A stretch of DNA of 64,000 nt from Lyophyllum atratum (GCA_014905825.1 JACGCN010000008.1:372001-436000), one strand, 5' to 3'. Shown: positions 10,373 through 23,621, counted from the stretch's first letter. Numbers and translations are program-made. Notes: generated from the sequence alone by a model not told the origin.

Positions 10373-10659
10373 CCTCTTACAGGCATGTGTCAGTCAGCTG
10401 GGCATGTCCGGCATGGCTGCCACTATTTCTGTGCGATAATGACATTTCCCTACTTTCTGAAATACAACTCGGAACCCGACTGTGGTTTAGACTCGTTAAA
10501 GCCCATTTCATGGCCAATATGACTTTCCGAGGCATGAAGATATGGTTATATTCTTAAAACAACAAGGAGGCATCGATGGGTATGCGGATGACTGGAAAAG
10601 TATAGTACAGAGTGTACAGTGGCTAAATCAATGAATATCGTTCCTGGGTCGTGGAAGCA

Positions 10660-13212
10660 TCAGCGCATTTCATAGGCACTATCAACAGAAGCACGTACAC
10701 GTAGGCCACTGCCTTTCAATTGCAGCCATGGAACGACGAGGAGGAAGAGACCAGTGACGATTCTACACGCACGTGAGTCCGGGTTTTATGGTGGAAACAG
10801 AAATAGACTTACGCGGCTTCGACTCCGAAAGTTTGCAGAGCACCGTGTTTCGCAGCCCATGGAACTTGGAAGTATGCTACGGCAAAACCTATAGGATAGG
10901 AGATAGTCGACATTCATTCCTCGTATGGATAAGGATCTACGCACCTCCCAATGTCCTAGCCAGATTGATGAGAGCGCTCACTTCGCCCTAACAAGGATCT
11001 GCGTTAGCAATAACAGGGGGTACGAAGAGGGCGGCGACGCACCTGGTGCTTGGGGAAACAATCGTTCAGGTATGCATAGACCGCCACGGTATTAATCATA
11101 ATCGCCAATTCAGCAATGCCCCAGCCCATAATAACTGCACCGACGCTCAGATGCTTCTGGAAGGCTGCGCCCAGAACGAGGAAACCACAGACGTAAAGCG
11201 GGATGGCGATATAGCATGCCCTGGCGGGATTGAAATTAGCTGTCTGGCTATCAGGGGGGATGGAAGGGAGGTATGCTACCAGAGTCGGCTTTCGGCCTCG
11301 AAGACACCCTTGTTTCTGCGAATACTGACATTCATGATGTAGTCGTTCGTGTATCGACCGACGAGCTCGCCTAGGAGGACGGAGACCTGTGGAGATGGTC
11401 AGAATTGCTCGAAGGAGGGAAGCGTGACGAAGTACGATGGGGGTGGCGTAGAGGCCGGCGATTATGGTTGCGTTGAACTTGTACCCCACCGGCGGGTCTT
11501 CACCGAGGAACACGGCGTTGGTGACCTAGTTCAGCGATTGATAGGTCCATAAGCATGCCTATGGTCATGGAAAGGTCGTTTGACGTACGTTGATTCCGAT
11601 TCCGAAACCGAAGAGGAGGCCCTGCGGATAGTTTTAGTTGGTGTTTCCGGCAGAAAACTTGGGAAAGGAACGCGCCTCGAAAAGGAGGATAGATATGACG
11701 TGGGGTCGCCAGATGACATGGAGCTGCGACATGATAGCGGGTGCCCATTGGGTTCTGTACTTGGCCATCTTGAGACCAGTGATGCCGAGGAGAGTCTCGA
11801 TACGGTAGCGGAGACCGGTTGTGGGGCGGGGAGGGACAGGTTTGAGTGTGCGGTCGTACATTCTACGAGAAGTTTTAGCCCAAAAAGGATCATAAGACAC
11901 CATGCCACCAGGGTTCTCACGTCTCTTCCATGAAGAATGTGATTAGGAACACCACGACTGCAGAGTACATGCAGCCGGTCCCATATGCCCATCGCCAATT
12001 TTGACGTGCAACGAGGAAGCCAAAGGCGAAAGGTGAGAGGAAGGGCGACACGATGAAACCCATCGTCCAGATATTGAGCTTTGTTCGGCGTCATTGACAT
12101 GATACTATCAACGTAAGCTTTATACGACGAACCTTACGAGCTTGGAGGTGGAAAGGGTATAGGTCTGTCACGATGTATAAACCCTTTCGTGCTATGTGAG
12201 CAGAAGGTCAAGTAGTAATGAACTGAGCACATACTGTAACTTGAGGGGCCGTTCTAAAGAAAACCATCCGCGTTAGCACAGATGCACTTGAGCACTTATA
12301 ATCGACATTACCCAAAGAATGCAGTCAAGCAGCGCATTGCTATATGCAGTTGTTTCGGTGAATCACCGCGATAGGCCAGGACGGAAGATGGACTTGCCCG
12401 TAAACGTCTTCAGATTAGGTGCAAATGTAGCCCCAATCAAGAATGCTAGGGCCAAAACCTTTCGACTTTGAAAGTCAGTACTTTGCTTTATAGAACGTAA
12501 TTCAACGAACCTGAGACCAGAAAAGAACAGGCAGCCGTCCATAGCGTTTGACAAATACAATCGCGACAACACCACCCCAACCTGTATAGGCGTACACTTT
12601 GGACATCCTGATTTTGCACGAATGTCAGAGAACGAACCTAGCAGAAATATACTCCAGCTGGAACCATCTGGTCAGAATAGAATCGTTATCCATGTCTAGA
12701 AACGACGAACTTTGACGTTAAGTTATTGATAACACCAGGAGTCGTATCGTATTGCCGTGCTAGTGCAAAAATTGCGGCGATACCTGGATGCAGCACCACA
12801 GTCAGATTTCGCACAACAGGCTTCGACGCGTCTCTGACCTATTCCTGAGTCGAAATCTGGAACAATCGCAGCCAGGGTAACGATGAACAGCAGCAAGTTC
12901 TTCCGGCGGTCACTCCAGTTCTGGGGGTCTAGATCGGAGTCATGCGGTTGAGGCCATAGCACTTTGGTCCCATCCGCGGAGAGCTTGAGTTTCGAGGCTA
13001 CGGCTTCTCCGAATTCGACCTTGGCTTCCCTAGAAAACAGAGTTGAATGTCATCATGGTCGGGAGGAGAAGTGAGTAGGGGGGCACATACTGCGGGTCGA
13101 TGACGAGCCGTCCTGCCCGTTTTTCATGAAAAGAAGAGAGATCAATATCACTCCCAGTCGACCGTGCCTCGACCTGCTCTGTGCTGTGTTTCTCTGCTGA
13201 ACTTGAGGACAT
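10660..13212 (-). CDS. MFS transporter (12-TM, HOL1/DHA1-like), copy A
   Basis: A multi-exon gene with many short introns. N-terminal exon MSSSSAEKHSTEQ to LVIDPQ, then KVLWPQPHDSDLDPQNWSDR. The first membrane segment is LLLFIVTLAAIVPDFDSGIG, followed by exons with MYDRTLKPVPPRPTTGLRYR (the central cytoplasmic loop), GVFEAESRLW, CYIAIPLYVCGFLVLGAAF, HLSVGAVIMGWGIAELAIMI, NDCFPKHQ and LINLARTLGG. This organisation is that of proton-coupled drug/polyamine-type MFS carriers at the plasma membrane; the substrate cannot be named. The 3' exon ends with a TGA at 10,660-10,662, convergent with SNUPN. Copy B lies 790 bp upstream in the same direction, so the pair is a tandem duplication. Confidence 0.8.
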
Positions 13213-14001
13213 GGTTAGTCGCGGCCGAGGAATGGGGGCAGGCACAAAAGAGCCCCCGTCGTAGCTGGACTTACCCCAATTTATTGCAGGTGAGAAGGCG
13301 GCTCCTACCGTATCCGAGTCCAGACTCGTGGGCTTCTTATGCTCCATTAGCTTCACGCGTGCGTACGTCTTGTGACGCACGTCCAAGGGTCTCTTGACTT
13401 CCGATCGATCGTTAATCAGGTTCGACTGATCGTTACGAGATCCATATCTATGGATTACCTTGAAGCTCCGGCTCCCAAGCTCAAGAGCAAGCGCATATGG
13501 ATTGATCGTGGTAAGTAGAAGAAGTTGACGCCAACCGACAGAACGTGCGCTCCATCGGACCCAAGCCAAATTCACTACCTGAGTTTATCTCAGATTGCCT
13601 AGCCTTCCAGGCTCAACTTTTTCAAACAAGTGCGGGGAATGGGGGAACATATCCCAAGGTCAATATCCACTTGTGTAATCTCGTGGACATCGAAGGCACT
13701 GTCCGTCCCAGCCGATCCTCGGAGAAACCTTACTAATTTCACTAAAACATCACACAGGGGGTTAGGAGTTTGTGCATACCAGCCAAGGCTAAGCTTAATG
13801 ACAAATGGCTGATCAAACGAAGCATTGACGTCGCATGCAGTATGTCATGTCTTGCTCCATTCGTTTAGCTAGATAGCAGACATGTCAAATGAATAACCTG
13901 TGTAGAGTGAGGGAGATAGGTAGCCTGTTTGTTTAGCGGTCCTTCAAGACATCAGTGCATAGAATAAAGCTCCTGCAAGATAAGTTGAGTCGTTGTTGGG
14001 A
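13213..14001. other. Intergenic region between the tandem MFS genes, nothing further seen
   Basis: Promoter side of copy A and 3' side of copy B. Short open frames here are not conserved or domain-bearing. No RNA gene or repeat recognised. Confidence 0.5.
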
Positions 14002-16537
14002 TCAAGGGTTCGACATGTTACGACGTACTCTCAGACGACGACCTTTGACTTGTAGAGCGGGAACAACCAAGAGGAACAACCCAATCACGATCCTAGGATT
14101 TCGCAAGGCATGAGGAGGGAACGTCGTTGAATAAGGATGGGCTTACGCAGCCTCTACTCCAAATGTCTGGATGGCTCCATGCTTGGTTGCCCATGGCACT
14201 TGGAAATATGCGACGCTGAAGCCTGGAATGAAGTCATGTCGGAAAGGGACCTAAAAACAGTGAAAAGTTAAAATCACCTCCAAGAGTTCGTGCGAGGTTT
14301 ATAAGAGCGCTGATCTCTCCCTGTGGTACAAAGAAAAAATTAACGCTGTTGTAAAATGAAAATTTCCGATTCGTATATACCTGTTGTTTGGGGAAGCAAT
14401 CATTGCAGTATGCATAGACGGCGACGGTGTTGATCATAACGGCTAACTCTGAAATCCCCCATCCCATGATCAGCGCACCTACGCTTAAGTGCTTCTGGAA
14501 TGCTGCCCCGAGAGTAACAAAGCCGCAAATGTAAAGTGGCATAGCGACGTAACACGCCCTACAGAAAGGGAAGGCCGCGGTTAAACTTAATGCGCAGTTC
14601 AGGGACAAGACAATCCTCACCAAAGCCGGCTTTCAGCTTCAAATACACCCTTATTTCGTCGGATACTCATATTCATGATCCAATCGTTCAGGTAACGGCC
14701 AATGAGTTCTCCGATGATCACAGATACCTGCCATCACGTATGATGCTTCGACGAAAGTAACATGGAGGGAGCGGAGGGAGCTTCTTACAATAGGAGTGCC
14801 GTATCCGCCTGCGATCGCAAAGGGCCCAAACTCGTACCCCACCGGACGTGGTGATCCCAGGAACACGGCATTCGTAACCTAAACCAAGCAGAGTTGAGAA
14901 TAGATGTGCCTGGTGATCCGATGCGAGATTTGCATACATTTATACCGATAGAAAATCCGAAGACCATTGCCTAACATTCGTCAGTTTTATTTATCTCTAC
15001 CGCGGTAAGGAAAGCCTAATTACCTCGAACCAAAGGATCATCATGAGGTGTGGCCGCCAAAGGACGTTGAGCGGGGCAAGAATCGACTCCTTCCAGGATG
15101 CACGGTATTTAGCCATCTTGACACCGGTGATGCCGATGAGAGTTTCGATCCTATAGCGCAAGCCCGTCGTGGAAGGCACTGGGATTGGCCTCACTGTGCG
15201 ATCATACATCCTGCAGCGAAACGCGAGGTAAGCATGCATGTAGGTTGAGTCGCCGAACCGCCTTACGTCTCCTCCATAAAGAACACGATCAGGAAGACAA
15301 CAATTGCGCTATACATCGAGCCAATGCCGTACGCCCATCGCCAGCTTGTGCGGGCGACGAGGAACCCGAAGGCGAAAGGTGACAGGAAGGGCGATACGAT
15401 AAAGCCCATCGTCCAAACATTAAGCTGAAAACGGCTAAGCCACCTGTCGAAGGAAGATCATGCCGAAAGGTACCTTTCGAGCTTGCAAGTGGAAAGGGTA
15501 CATGTCGGTGACGACATATAGACCCTGCGGGTTCTATCAGGAACGAGGCTGATATATAATGGTTCGAAGATGCTCACCGTGACTTGGGGGGCCGTTCTAA
15601 TTTTGGCTCAAGGTCAGGTATATCCCACGTGGAACGGTTAGTGGGCTGCATCTCACCCAAAGAATGCGGTCAAGCATCTCATGGCTTTCGCATCCGAATC
15701 AGGATTCGTGGTCTATAGCGTTGAGGAATTTGCGGAGCTTACCAGTAAAAGTCTTGAGATTCGGTGCGAAGGTTGCTCCAACGAGGAAGCCAAGAGAAAG
15801 CAGCTGATACATGTCAGTTTCTCAGCTGAGGACCGAAGACAAGCTCATACTTGCGACCAAAATAATATCGGCAGCCGTCCATAACGTCGCATCAGCATGA
15901 CAGCGAAAATGCCACCCCACCCTAATCGCATATTGAGTTTTCATTCTTACATTGGAAAACATTACCCACCGAGTAGGAAGATGCTCCAACTAACAGTCTC
16001 TTTAGCGTACATAAAGTAATACATTTGTGAACAACGCACTTCGACGTCAGATTGTTGATAACGCCAGTGGTCGTATTATACTGCTCGGCCAGCGCGAATA
16101 TTGCAGCAATTCCTATATATATGATTAGTCGGACGCTTCTCATGGTCACGCCAGGCCTACCTATGCCCGAGTCAAAGTCCGGGACGATGGCGGCCAAAGT
16201 GATGATTATAAGCTGGATCGTCTTGCGACGGGCAGTCCAATTCTGAGGATCGAGAGGAGAGTCTGTCGGCTGAGGCCATAGAACCTTGGTCCCATCATGG
16301 TTGAGTTTCAGATGTGCTGCAACTTCCTCGCCAAGCTCGAGCTTTGCCTCTCTGGAAAGCGGTTGAGAGTACGCTCATTTGGAAGTACAGTTGATCAACG
16401 TACTCGGGATCGATGATCAAACGGCCAGCATTTTTCTCGTGATATGACAGAAGGTCGATTTCGGATCGGTCGCTGACGCTCGTGGACGAGCCATGCTCGT
16501 GCTTGTCGTTGTCGCTGAGGGCTTTCTCGGTAGACAT
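14002..16537 (-). CDS. MFS transporter (12-TM, HOL1/DHA1-like), copy B
   Basis: Same exon architecture as copy A. It starts MSTEKALSDNDKHEHGSS, followed by KLNHDGTKVLWPQP, then an LAAIVPDFDSGIG membrane segment, AAIFALAEQYNTTTGVINN, MYDRTVRPIPVPSTTGLRYR, CYVAMPLYICGFVTLGAAF, HLSVGALIMGWGISELAVMI, NDCFPKQQ, LINLARTLGG, and a last exon ending LRVRRNMSNP with TGA at 14,002-14,004. Likely plasma-membrane secondary transporter, substrate unknown. Protein similarity to copy A is high in the membrane segments and lower in the N-terminus, consistent with an old tandem duplication. All exons I could place are open; exact intron limits were not each verified. Confidence 0.8.
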
Positions 16538-17328
16538 GAGGAGAGACAAGGGGAGATGTTGGGTCTCCGTCGTAATAAATATGGTGGACTTGCATGTTTG
16601 ATCTTCCTTTCTCCCGCGGACATCATCCGTGAGTCGAGGTAAGAGAAAGAGCTACCAATTAGGTTCGAATACAAGGCACCGCTCTCATGGCTCTGGTGAA
16701 GTGATTGCATTCCCCTTCGAAGGACGGCGAGAATTGATAGATTGGTCCTCCGGAAGTGATTGGCTGTATGTCCTTAGACAAGACGATAGACGTACATTTC
16801 TGCACCTGTTTTTCAAGGAAATGTAAGAGACTCTCTGAGGAAGAAATAAAGTAGGGGAGCATGATTATAGAGTATCACCGTGCAGTGTGTGTTGGACGGG
16901 GATTCAGATTACGCACTTTTTTTCTCAGGACATAGGCGATGTTATTCGAGTACGGAAGAAAAGTCCCACTGCATCAGTAAAGAAAGAACGATGAGATACG
17001 GGATGAGGGCCTGGAAGCGTGCTATTCAGAAATCGTCACAATACTTGTCTCGTGGTCAGGATAAACAGTTTAGCCAGGGATTTTGGGTGCCTCGGGTATA
17101 CACGAATCCCAACAAGGCGGCTGGTCGCGTGTCTGTTGCGCAGTTTGTTGCGCATCCTGGCTTCGACCTGAGAAAAACGATTGCGACCGAACTATTCACA
17201 CTCGAAGCCTAATGAATTGGAAAGAAGTGAGCCCGCCGCCTCCAAGGCGGAGGCGATTCAAACAAACCGTCTAAAGTAAACAAAGTCAAGCAGCGATAAA
17301 TACAAAATCTTGACCAGAACTTGGTGGG
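16538..17328. other. Bidirectional promoter region between MFS copy B and MRPS8
   Basis: About 790 bp between divergent starts. A 110-codon frame at 16,880-17,212 has no recognisable domain and looks spurious. No repeats or RNA genes seen. Confidence 0.45.
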
Positions 17329-17793
17329 ATGCCGCTCCCTCACGACCTCTGTGCCCGCGTCCAGAATGCCTTTCGCGCCCGGCACCAAAAGATAGTCGTC
17401 GACCACAACACCCAGAACCTCGGCATCCTCTCCATCCTCCTCCGCGCGGGCTTCGTCTCGAACGTCACGCGGGGAACCATAACTGCATCTGAACCTGAAG
17501 AGTTCGACAAAGCTGGCGAGGCCCAGCGTCGGATATGGGCGAGCCTCAAGTACCGGGACGATAGGCCAGTGCTGCATAACATGGAGCTCATCAGCAAGCC
17601 CAGTAAACGGGTGTTTATGGACGTCTCCGAGCTGAGGCTCCTGTGTTCGGGACGGAGGGCACAGACCGTGAAGCCTCTTGGGATGGGGGAGATTGCGGTT
17701 GTGAGGACGAAGGATAGGGAGAATGAGTGGTTGGAGGCTAGAGAGGCGTTGCAGCTCAGGTTGCCGGGTGAGGTCGTCTGTCGTGCGAGGTAG
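17329..17793 (+). CDS. MRPS8: Mitochondrial small-subunit ribosomal protein uS8m
   Basis: 154 aa, single exon. It is a component of the mitochondrial 37S subunit that binds the central domain of the small rRNA. The start MPLPHDLCARVQNAFRAR is typical of fungal uS8m. Further landmarks are LGILSILLRAGFVSNVTRG, RRIWASLKYRDDRPVL, ISKPSKRVFMD, and the highly conserved C-terminal uS8 block LGMGEIAVVRT, ending GEVVCRAR. Length fits the family. It is divergent from MFS copy B and convergent with the MATE gene, 363 bp away. Confidence 0.92.
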   Translation: MPLPHDLCARVQNAFRARHQKIVVDHNTQNLGILSILLRAGFVSNVTRGTITASEPEEFDKAGEAQRRIWASLKYRDDRPVLHNMELISKPSKRVFMDVSELRLLCSGRRAQTVKPLGMGEIAVVRTKDRENEWLEAREALQLRLPGEVVCRAR

Positions 17794-18155
17794 CCGAGGG
17801 CGCTCAAAAGTTGTGAGTCTTACGTGGCTCTTCCCCATGATTTCGATTCTGACGGCTTGCGCACAGTATTACCCCTTATCAATCCTAATTCGATTCCAGT
17901 GGAATATAATGGCGAACACAAGTCGATGATACTGCTGACTATAAATGTAGTCATTTGCCTCGCTACGGTAAAAGGAACAACAATGAAATAATATAAACAT
18001 CCAGTATACGTAGGTGGTTGATACATTCCGGACTCTGAGGACTGCCTAACTACATAAATCCGTAACATCCAAGAGATATCATAAAAATCTTGCCAGGCCG
18101 ATCGTAAGTTCCATTCCTCACTTCCATAAAAGCCTCCGGAGGAACATCTAGTGGC
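17794..18155. other. Convergent 3' intergenic region, no gene seen
   Basis: AT-richer than its neighbours, between the ends of MRPS8 and the MATE gene. It would hold both polyadenylation sites. No coding or repeat signal found. Confidence 0.5.
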
Positions 18156-20767
18156 TCACGTCTCCACGAGGATACTTTCCTCGTCGATCGTGTCAATCAC
18201 GCGGACCTTGTCTTGCTCGTTGATGCGCTGCATCACCTTCCATACTTCGCGGTTCCAGTCCATACGCAAGCAGAGGAGCGTGCCGAAGAAGGCACAGTAT
18301 ACAAGTGAGATCGTCAGGCCAATCCACAGGCCATGGAGCTTCATATCCCAGCGGAATGCAAGCCACATTCCGACGGGGATACCTACGCAAAATGACAAGC
18401 TGTGAGCAACGACGCAGGCACATACGTCCTTAAGAGTACATACCAATAATGTAGTATGAGCTGGAAGAGTCATTTTGTCAGCACGTGTCATAGGAAGCGC
18501 CGGAGAAACTCACCTGAGATTCAAGAGTGCGCCTGTCACCTAAAGACGGTTCAAAGAAGGTCGAGCGATGAATATGAGGTGCATTCCAAATGAAGAAGGA
18601 AGACTTGCCTGCTTGCCCCTGGCCCTGAGGATCCCAGCGGTTATGGCTGCATTTCCATCAAAGACTTGGAAGAGGGCCACGAGAGGAAGTATGGATGCCA
18701 CGAGGTTGACCACCTCTAGAATGGGTTGAGCAACTCGGTGTGGGATGAAACTAGGAGAACACACACCGGGATCATTGTTGAACAGGTATGCCCACGAGTT
18801 GCGGAAGATCAGGAACATGGCGCTGAGAAGGTGAGCGAGAATCGTGAGCCTGCGGAAGGATATGGTACAACTGTTTTAGCGGACCTGGATATGGCGGAGA
18901 GTACCAAGGCCATGATTATGGCCGTGTTAGAGGCGATTCCGGCTCGCAGAGCATTTCCTTCGCCGAGGAGGTTACCAATACTGAACGATGTGTTAGTCTA
19001 CAAAAGGAAAGAGCGAGAAGCGCGACATACCGGACGGAAGTCGCGACGGACAGTGCAAAAGGTGCTTGGAATGTGGTTGAAGCCGAGACGAGGAGGACGG
19101 ATTGGGTTGCTAGGGCGACAGGTCCAATTCTAGAGAAAAAGTGATTATGATAAGTTGAGACGAGAAGGGAGGGGCGACTTACAAGGATGCCGCGAGCGCA
19201 ATCAGTTCCCAAGCCCACCATTCAGAAGCGGTTTGTCCTAATTTGAACTTTGAGTGCTGTTCAGTGCAGACATGGTCCTCAAACTTACCGACACCAGCGA
19301 GACCGAGCTCCACCAAGACACCTAGACTGGTGAACATCCGTCTTGACAATGGGTGCCAAGCCGTACGAGGAACGTAGAAAATGCCGTAGGCTATTGACAT
19401 CACTGATACAAGATTAAATGATATTGCGGTGGCTATTGGGGCCCCGATGTAGCCAAGTCGGATGGGTTCTGGTCCCCATACTGTTATAAATGTGAGCGTG
19501 ACACGAGTGGGATGTCAAGACAGAGACATGCCTAGAAGATAGTTGAGGAGGATGTTAATTGGTGCCACTACAAAGATAATTTGGGTGGGCACAGCGAACA
19601 AGCCTTCTCTAATGTCAGTACGTTGTAGTTCCGGTAAACTAAGGGATGAAGCACCTTGGGATTGGAAATACCGCCTGGTTTCCGAAACGTTAGTTAAGAA
19701 AACAGAAGCATGTGACACTGTATCAGAAAATCGGACATACCGGCTGACGCAGTTGAAGGCGTACGCTAATATTGGAAAGTACATCATTCAGAACTCTAAA
19801 TATTCCCCAATAAGGAAATTCATAAGCCATACCTGGCAATCCTATTGAAAGCCAACGGAGGTAAACTGCGGCGAGACTAGCGACTTCTGGATCTTGCTTG
19901 AGGGATAGGAGAATGGCTTCCGCATTGAACCAGAGTAGGAACATAGGCTGGAGTTGGAAAGTCAGATGACTCTAATGCAGGGAGTGAGAGCCGAGGTAGC
20001 GCGGAACTAGCGTACCATTAGTAGGACAGCCATGACGACAACTGGACAGCAAATGACATGATGAATGGATGGGTGTTGGAGAAGTGGATCTCACGTACAC
20101 ATGCGCTGGGACCATAATCCAACGAGATGCGGCTGCGAAGAAGTCCAGGCAGAGGGAAGCATAGTGTCCAGTGCACTTGTGAACCCTTGTATGATGCTAA
20201 AAGCAGTTACATTTGCGGTCATTGTTCCAAGACTTATGGCGGCTAGGGCGGGTAGTAGAGAGATGGCCTATTGAGATGACCGACGCCATGATGAGACTGA
20301 ATTCTAATATATGTGTGCTGCACACGACCAATGTAAATAGACGTTTGGTGATATAGGGGAAGTAGGAAGACGCACCCAAAAACTGGCAAGGCATATCTGG
20401 TAAGTATGCGAAGCTCATCCCAGAAAATGTGGAGTGGTTTGTCGTTGTCCGAGGTCTGCTCCCTCGCCGATTCGTCGATGCGAGGAACTGGTGGATTGAG
20501 AAGTGGGGTATTTTCCGAGGCAGCTGGGCCAGGCATAGGGATATCCGTGAAGTGATTTGGATGAGACATAGTAGGATTCATGGGGCGAGGCCGAGGTGAG
20601 ATCGTAGGACTACCGTTGATTGAAGTAGCTCGGGTGTAGCCCTCTTGATCTGCTTCTTCTATTCGGTCTTGTTCGCCTGGCTCAGGACGATTTCCAGCAT
20701 AACGTGAAAGCAGGGCGTAGTCCGAGGGGAGTGAAGCTGGTCCTTGGTAATGAGCAGAAATGGACAT
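18156..20767 (-). CDS. MATE-family efflux transporter
   Basis: Multi-exon gene starting MSISAHYQGPASLPSDYALL with a ~130-residue hydrophilic Ser/Pro-rich N-terminal tail containing ENTPLLNPPVPR. The first core segment is FWDELRILTRYALPVFG, then exons with RWLSIGLPGMAYEF, LEFSLIMASVISIGHLST, an FVVAPINILLNYLLG segment, LGVLVELGLAGVGKFE and GILRARGKQ. The last exon reads SFCVGIPVGMWLAFRWDMKL then GLWIGLTISLVYCAFFGTLL, and a short C-terminal tail. This matches fungal MATE carriers of the ERC1 type: vacuolar or plasma-membrane cation/drug antiporters with 12 TM helices. Substrate not predictable. The start is 513 bp from the divergent SAM50 gene. Confidence 0.85.
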
Positions 20768-21280
20768 GACTCATAAGCAAGAGAGGTACGGCCTCCAGAT
20801 AAACACCCTTCAAATTTCAAAGTTCTTAAAATACGGGCGGAGCAAATAGGCGGCTTGCTTACATAATCTTACGTCAAATTCCCCTTCCAAAATGGGGCAC
20901 AATTCTCGCGATATCCGTGCCCGGTAGATCGGAAACAGAGCGGGAAGTTGGCGGGAAGTGCAAGGCATACGAATATTGCTGCGAAGATGATGAGTCTGAA
21001 AATACGCGACGCGTGCTTATGACAAGTCGCGTATATCACGTGAGGGGGGCTTCCAAGGTTCTCGAGGCCACGTGGTCACCTGGCACTGACGGTGACCGTG
21101 ACGTTTTCTTCCGTTCCCTTCCTCAGTTCCTGGCCTGTTCAGTGCGTCAACCAGCTGTCTCTCATCGAACTGGAAACCTCAAAAAGGTAGCGGTAGTATC
21201 TATCTCCTTGTGAGTAAATCCAGGTTTCAGGAATGGCACAGATTGTGACAAATTGCTTACACGTAGAAATAATCATAATT
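20768..21280. other. Bidirectional promoter region MATE/SAM50
   Basis: 513 bp between divergent ATGs. A 98-codon frame at 20,917-21,213 shows no domain. Nothing else recognised. Confidence 0.5.
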
Positions 21281-23141
21281 ATGGCCGAAATGGAGGACAC
21301 GCCGTCACTAAAGCCTCCATTGCACAACTCCTCTTCTCCGCGAGACAAAGAACCTGAGGATCTTCAAAAAGTACTGAAATGGCAAGAAGACCGGATAGCC
21401 AGGAAGCTGAGGGGAGAGTATGAATCTGCTGTGCAACATCTGTCTGAAGTCGTACGTGCCCTGATGACTCCTGCATGGGTGGCTCTCTTTATCATCTTCG
21501 TAGATTCAAGACAGTTTACCGAAAGCAATGCATATTTCAGCTGTGCGCGTCGAAGGGGCGAAAAACACGCGCAGTTCATTCCTTGGATCCCTAATTAAAC
21601 CCCAGCTCGCTGCATCCTCTTCAAAGGATTCCCAGACTCTAGAATCGGTTCTGCACACAACTAGAAGGATTTCCCATATTTTACAGAAAACTGACATCTT
21701 CCAATCCGTCGAAGCCAAAATCGAACGCGCACAGGATGTCCTCAGCGAACCGGGTGATGTGGACATCGTATTCCGGGCGCGTGAGAAAGGGCGCTTTTAC
21801 CTTAACACCTCCACGGAACTAGGCAACAATGAAGGGAGCGCCGTGCGTATATATCTGTTAACTCTCGTTCTTAGCTGACTAGTTTCTGAATAGGCTGCGA
21901 CCGGCCGCATTCGGAACGTCTTTGGCGGTGCTGAGGTTTTCGAGGCCAATATCTCCACCGGAACCAAGACCAGACGATCGTTCCGAGCATCTTTGACCGC
22001 ACCCCTCACATCGGACCTTGAGACCTACGGGGAGCTCACGGCTTTTGGACTTGAGCGGGATAATACGTCGTTCGCGAGTTCTTTCGAAGGCCTTCGCGGT
22101 GTCAAAGCTGTTGTCAGGGTGAGCTAGGTCAGAATATCGTTGCGTGCATCATAACCATTGTTCATCGCGCTTGCAGAATGGATCGCTGCCCAGAGGAGCC
22201 CACGAACTTGCCTACGAGGCCGTTCTTCGCCACGTCGGTGATTTGACCCCGACTGCATCCATTAGGTTCGTCGCACATCCATTGCAGAATGGGAATGGTC
22301 GATACTAAATCGACAACAGTATGAGAGAATATGCTGGCCAGACATTCAAGTCCTCGCTTTCTCATAGCTATATCCTCGATACGCGCGATGACCGCTCCAT
22401 GGCTACGCGAGGATACTATGCCAAAGTGTTCAACGAGTACGCAGGACTTGGTGGCGATGCCTCGTTTTACAAAGGCGAATTGGAGGGTCAGATTTCGAGG
22501 CCAATCTTTCACGGCGTTGTGCGTGACATGCTTGCTATCTCTGCCATAAGACATTCATATCTTACACACCTAACCAGTCCCTATCCCTCGCTGCACGCAC
22601 GGGTATCCTATGGGGCTTGTCGAAACCCACACTATTTTCAGATCGGTTCCAGCTTGGTGGGCCGACTTCCGTTCGCGCTTTCCGGGCGAATAGTATGGGT
22701 CCGCGAGATGGGTGTGAGTGCTCGTCGTTCGCTCCGATAGTCCGCTTTGTCTGAACGATTCTTCTAAAGCTGACTCCTTGGGAGGAGACCTACATTGGTC
22801 AGCGGGTGCAAGTGTCATCTCAAGTATCCCTACCAAACCACATTGGCCAGTCAAAGGGCATGCGTGGTTAAATGCAGGCAGGCTGGATGCCATCGATAAA
22901 AGTGGGTGTCCTTCTTCCCTGGTCTTTTTCGCTTGCTCAATAGGTTATGCCTTTAGCTCAGGACCTGGGTGACAATCTGCGGAGAACTTTGATGAGCCCT
23001 TCGATATCTGCTGGAGTTGGCGTCATATACCGCTTCGATCCAGTTCGGGTGGAGGTGAACTTTGGTGTGCCTCTCGTCACCAGCAAGAGTGATGGGTCGA
23101 GGAGAGGTCTTCAAGTTGGTATGGGGCTGGAGTTTTTGTAG
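21281..23141 (+). CDS. SAM50: SAM50 / Omp85-family mitochondrial beta-barrel assembly protein
   Basis: Multi-exon gene (introns near 21,454, 21,845, 22,120, 22,268, 22,520, 22,712 and 22,905). The N-terminus is a single POTRA-like domain: ISAVRVEGAKNTRSSFLGS, then VLHTTRRISHILQKTDIFQS and VDIVFRAREKGRFYLNTSTE. It is followed by a 16-strand barrel with the Omp85 landmarks GRIRNVFGGAEVFEANISTG, SHSYILDTRDD, SDRFQLGGPTSVRAFR (the loop-6 VRGF/Y-equivalent is VRAF) and a terminal strand RRGLQVGMGLEFL with the expected C-terminal aromatic signature. SAM50 is the core of the outer-membrane SAM complex that inserts beta-barrel proteins such as Tom40 and porin. Start at 21,281 chosen over the upstream in-frame ATG at 21,233 by family likeness. 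Confidence 0.9.
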
Positions 23142-23452
23142 ACGGTGTTTGTTAGAGGCAACTATCGACTTGTTCTGTTACAGCACAAATTCTGCACCAT
23201 ACCTTTCTTGACTTTCATCTAGACTCTGACTATTCAAATTCAGGGTCACTCATGATCGATTGCCACCCCGTTCGGAGAGGGGAGTGATTTCAATGGCGGC
23301 CGTCGGCACTCATGCCCAACGATGCAAAGACGATACGGATACTGGAAGGCGATCTTCTTCGACTTCCTCTCATCTTGATTTGTCTCTTCTACTGCGCTTG
23401 GGAACCTGAAGCTTGAATGCTAGCGTCGCCCGGAGGTCAAGCCGGACGGCAA
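23142..23452. other. 3' flank of SAM50, no gene seen
   Basis: No coding signal. It ends at the ~150 bp repeat that marks the outer side of the right arm. Confidence 0.5.
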
Positions 23453-23606
23453 AGACAACACGCTTCTTGACCTTTGACATTCTCTTCCCTCTTTTCACAT
23501 GCAGCTTGCGGGTTCGACGCAGTGTCGTGTCCTGATGTCACGTAGAGAATGGCGGCTTTTTATGCTCTGAGGACCCCTCGCATGAGGACTTCGGCAGCAG
23601 TGATAC
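23453..23606 (+). repeat. Flanking direct repeat, copy 1
   Basis: About 150 bp that recurs in the same orientation at 53,599-53,740, about 75-80% alike by eye. Shared blocks are GCTTCTTGACCTTTGACAT, CCTCTTTTCACATGCAGCTT followed by GCGGGTTCG, TGGCGGCTTTTT and CGCATGAG. The two copies bracket the whole right arm. Confidence 0.75.
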
Positions 23607-23621
23607 ATCAGCATGGAGACG

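Noticed and set aside
16880..17212. 110-codon plus frame in the MFS/MRPS8 spacer
   Set aside because: No domain, no conserved splice signals, lies in a divergent promoter region.
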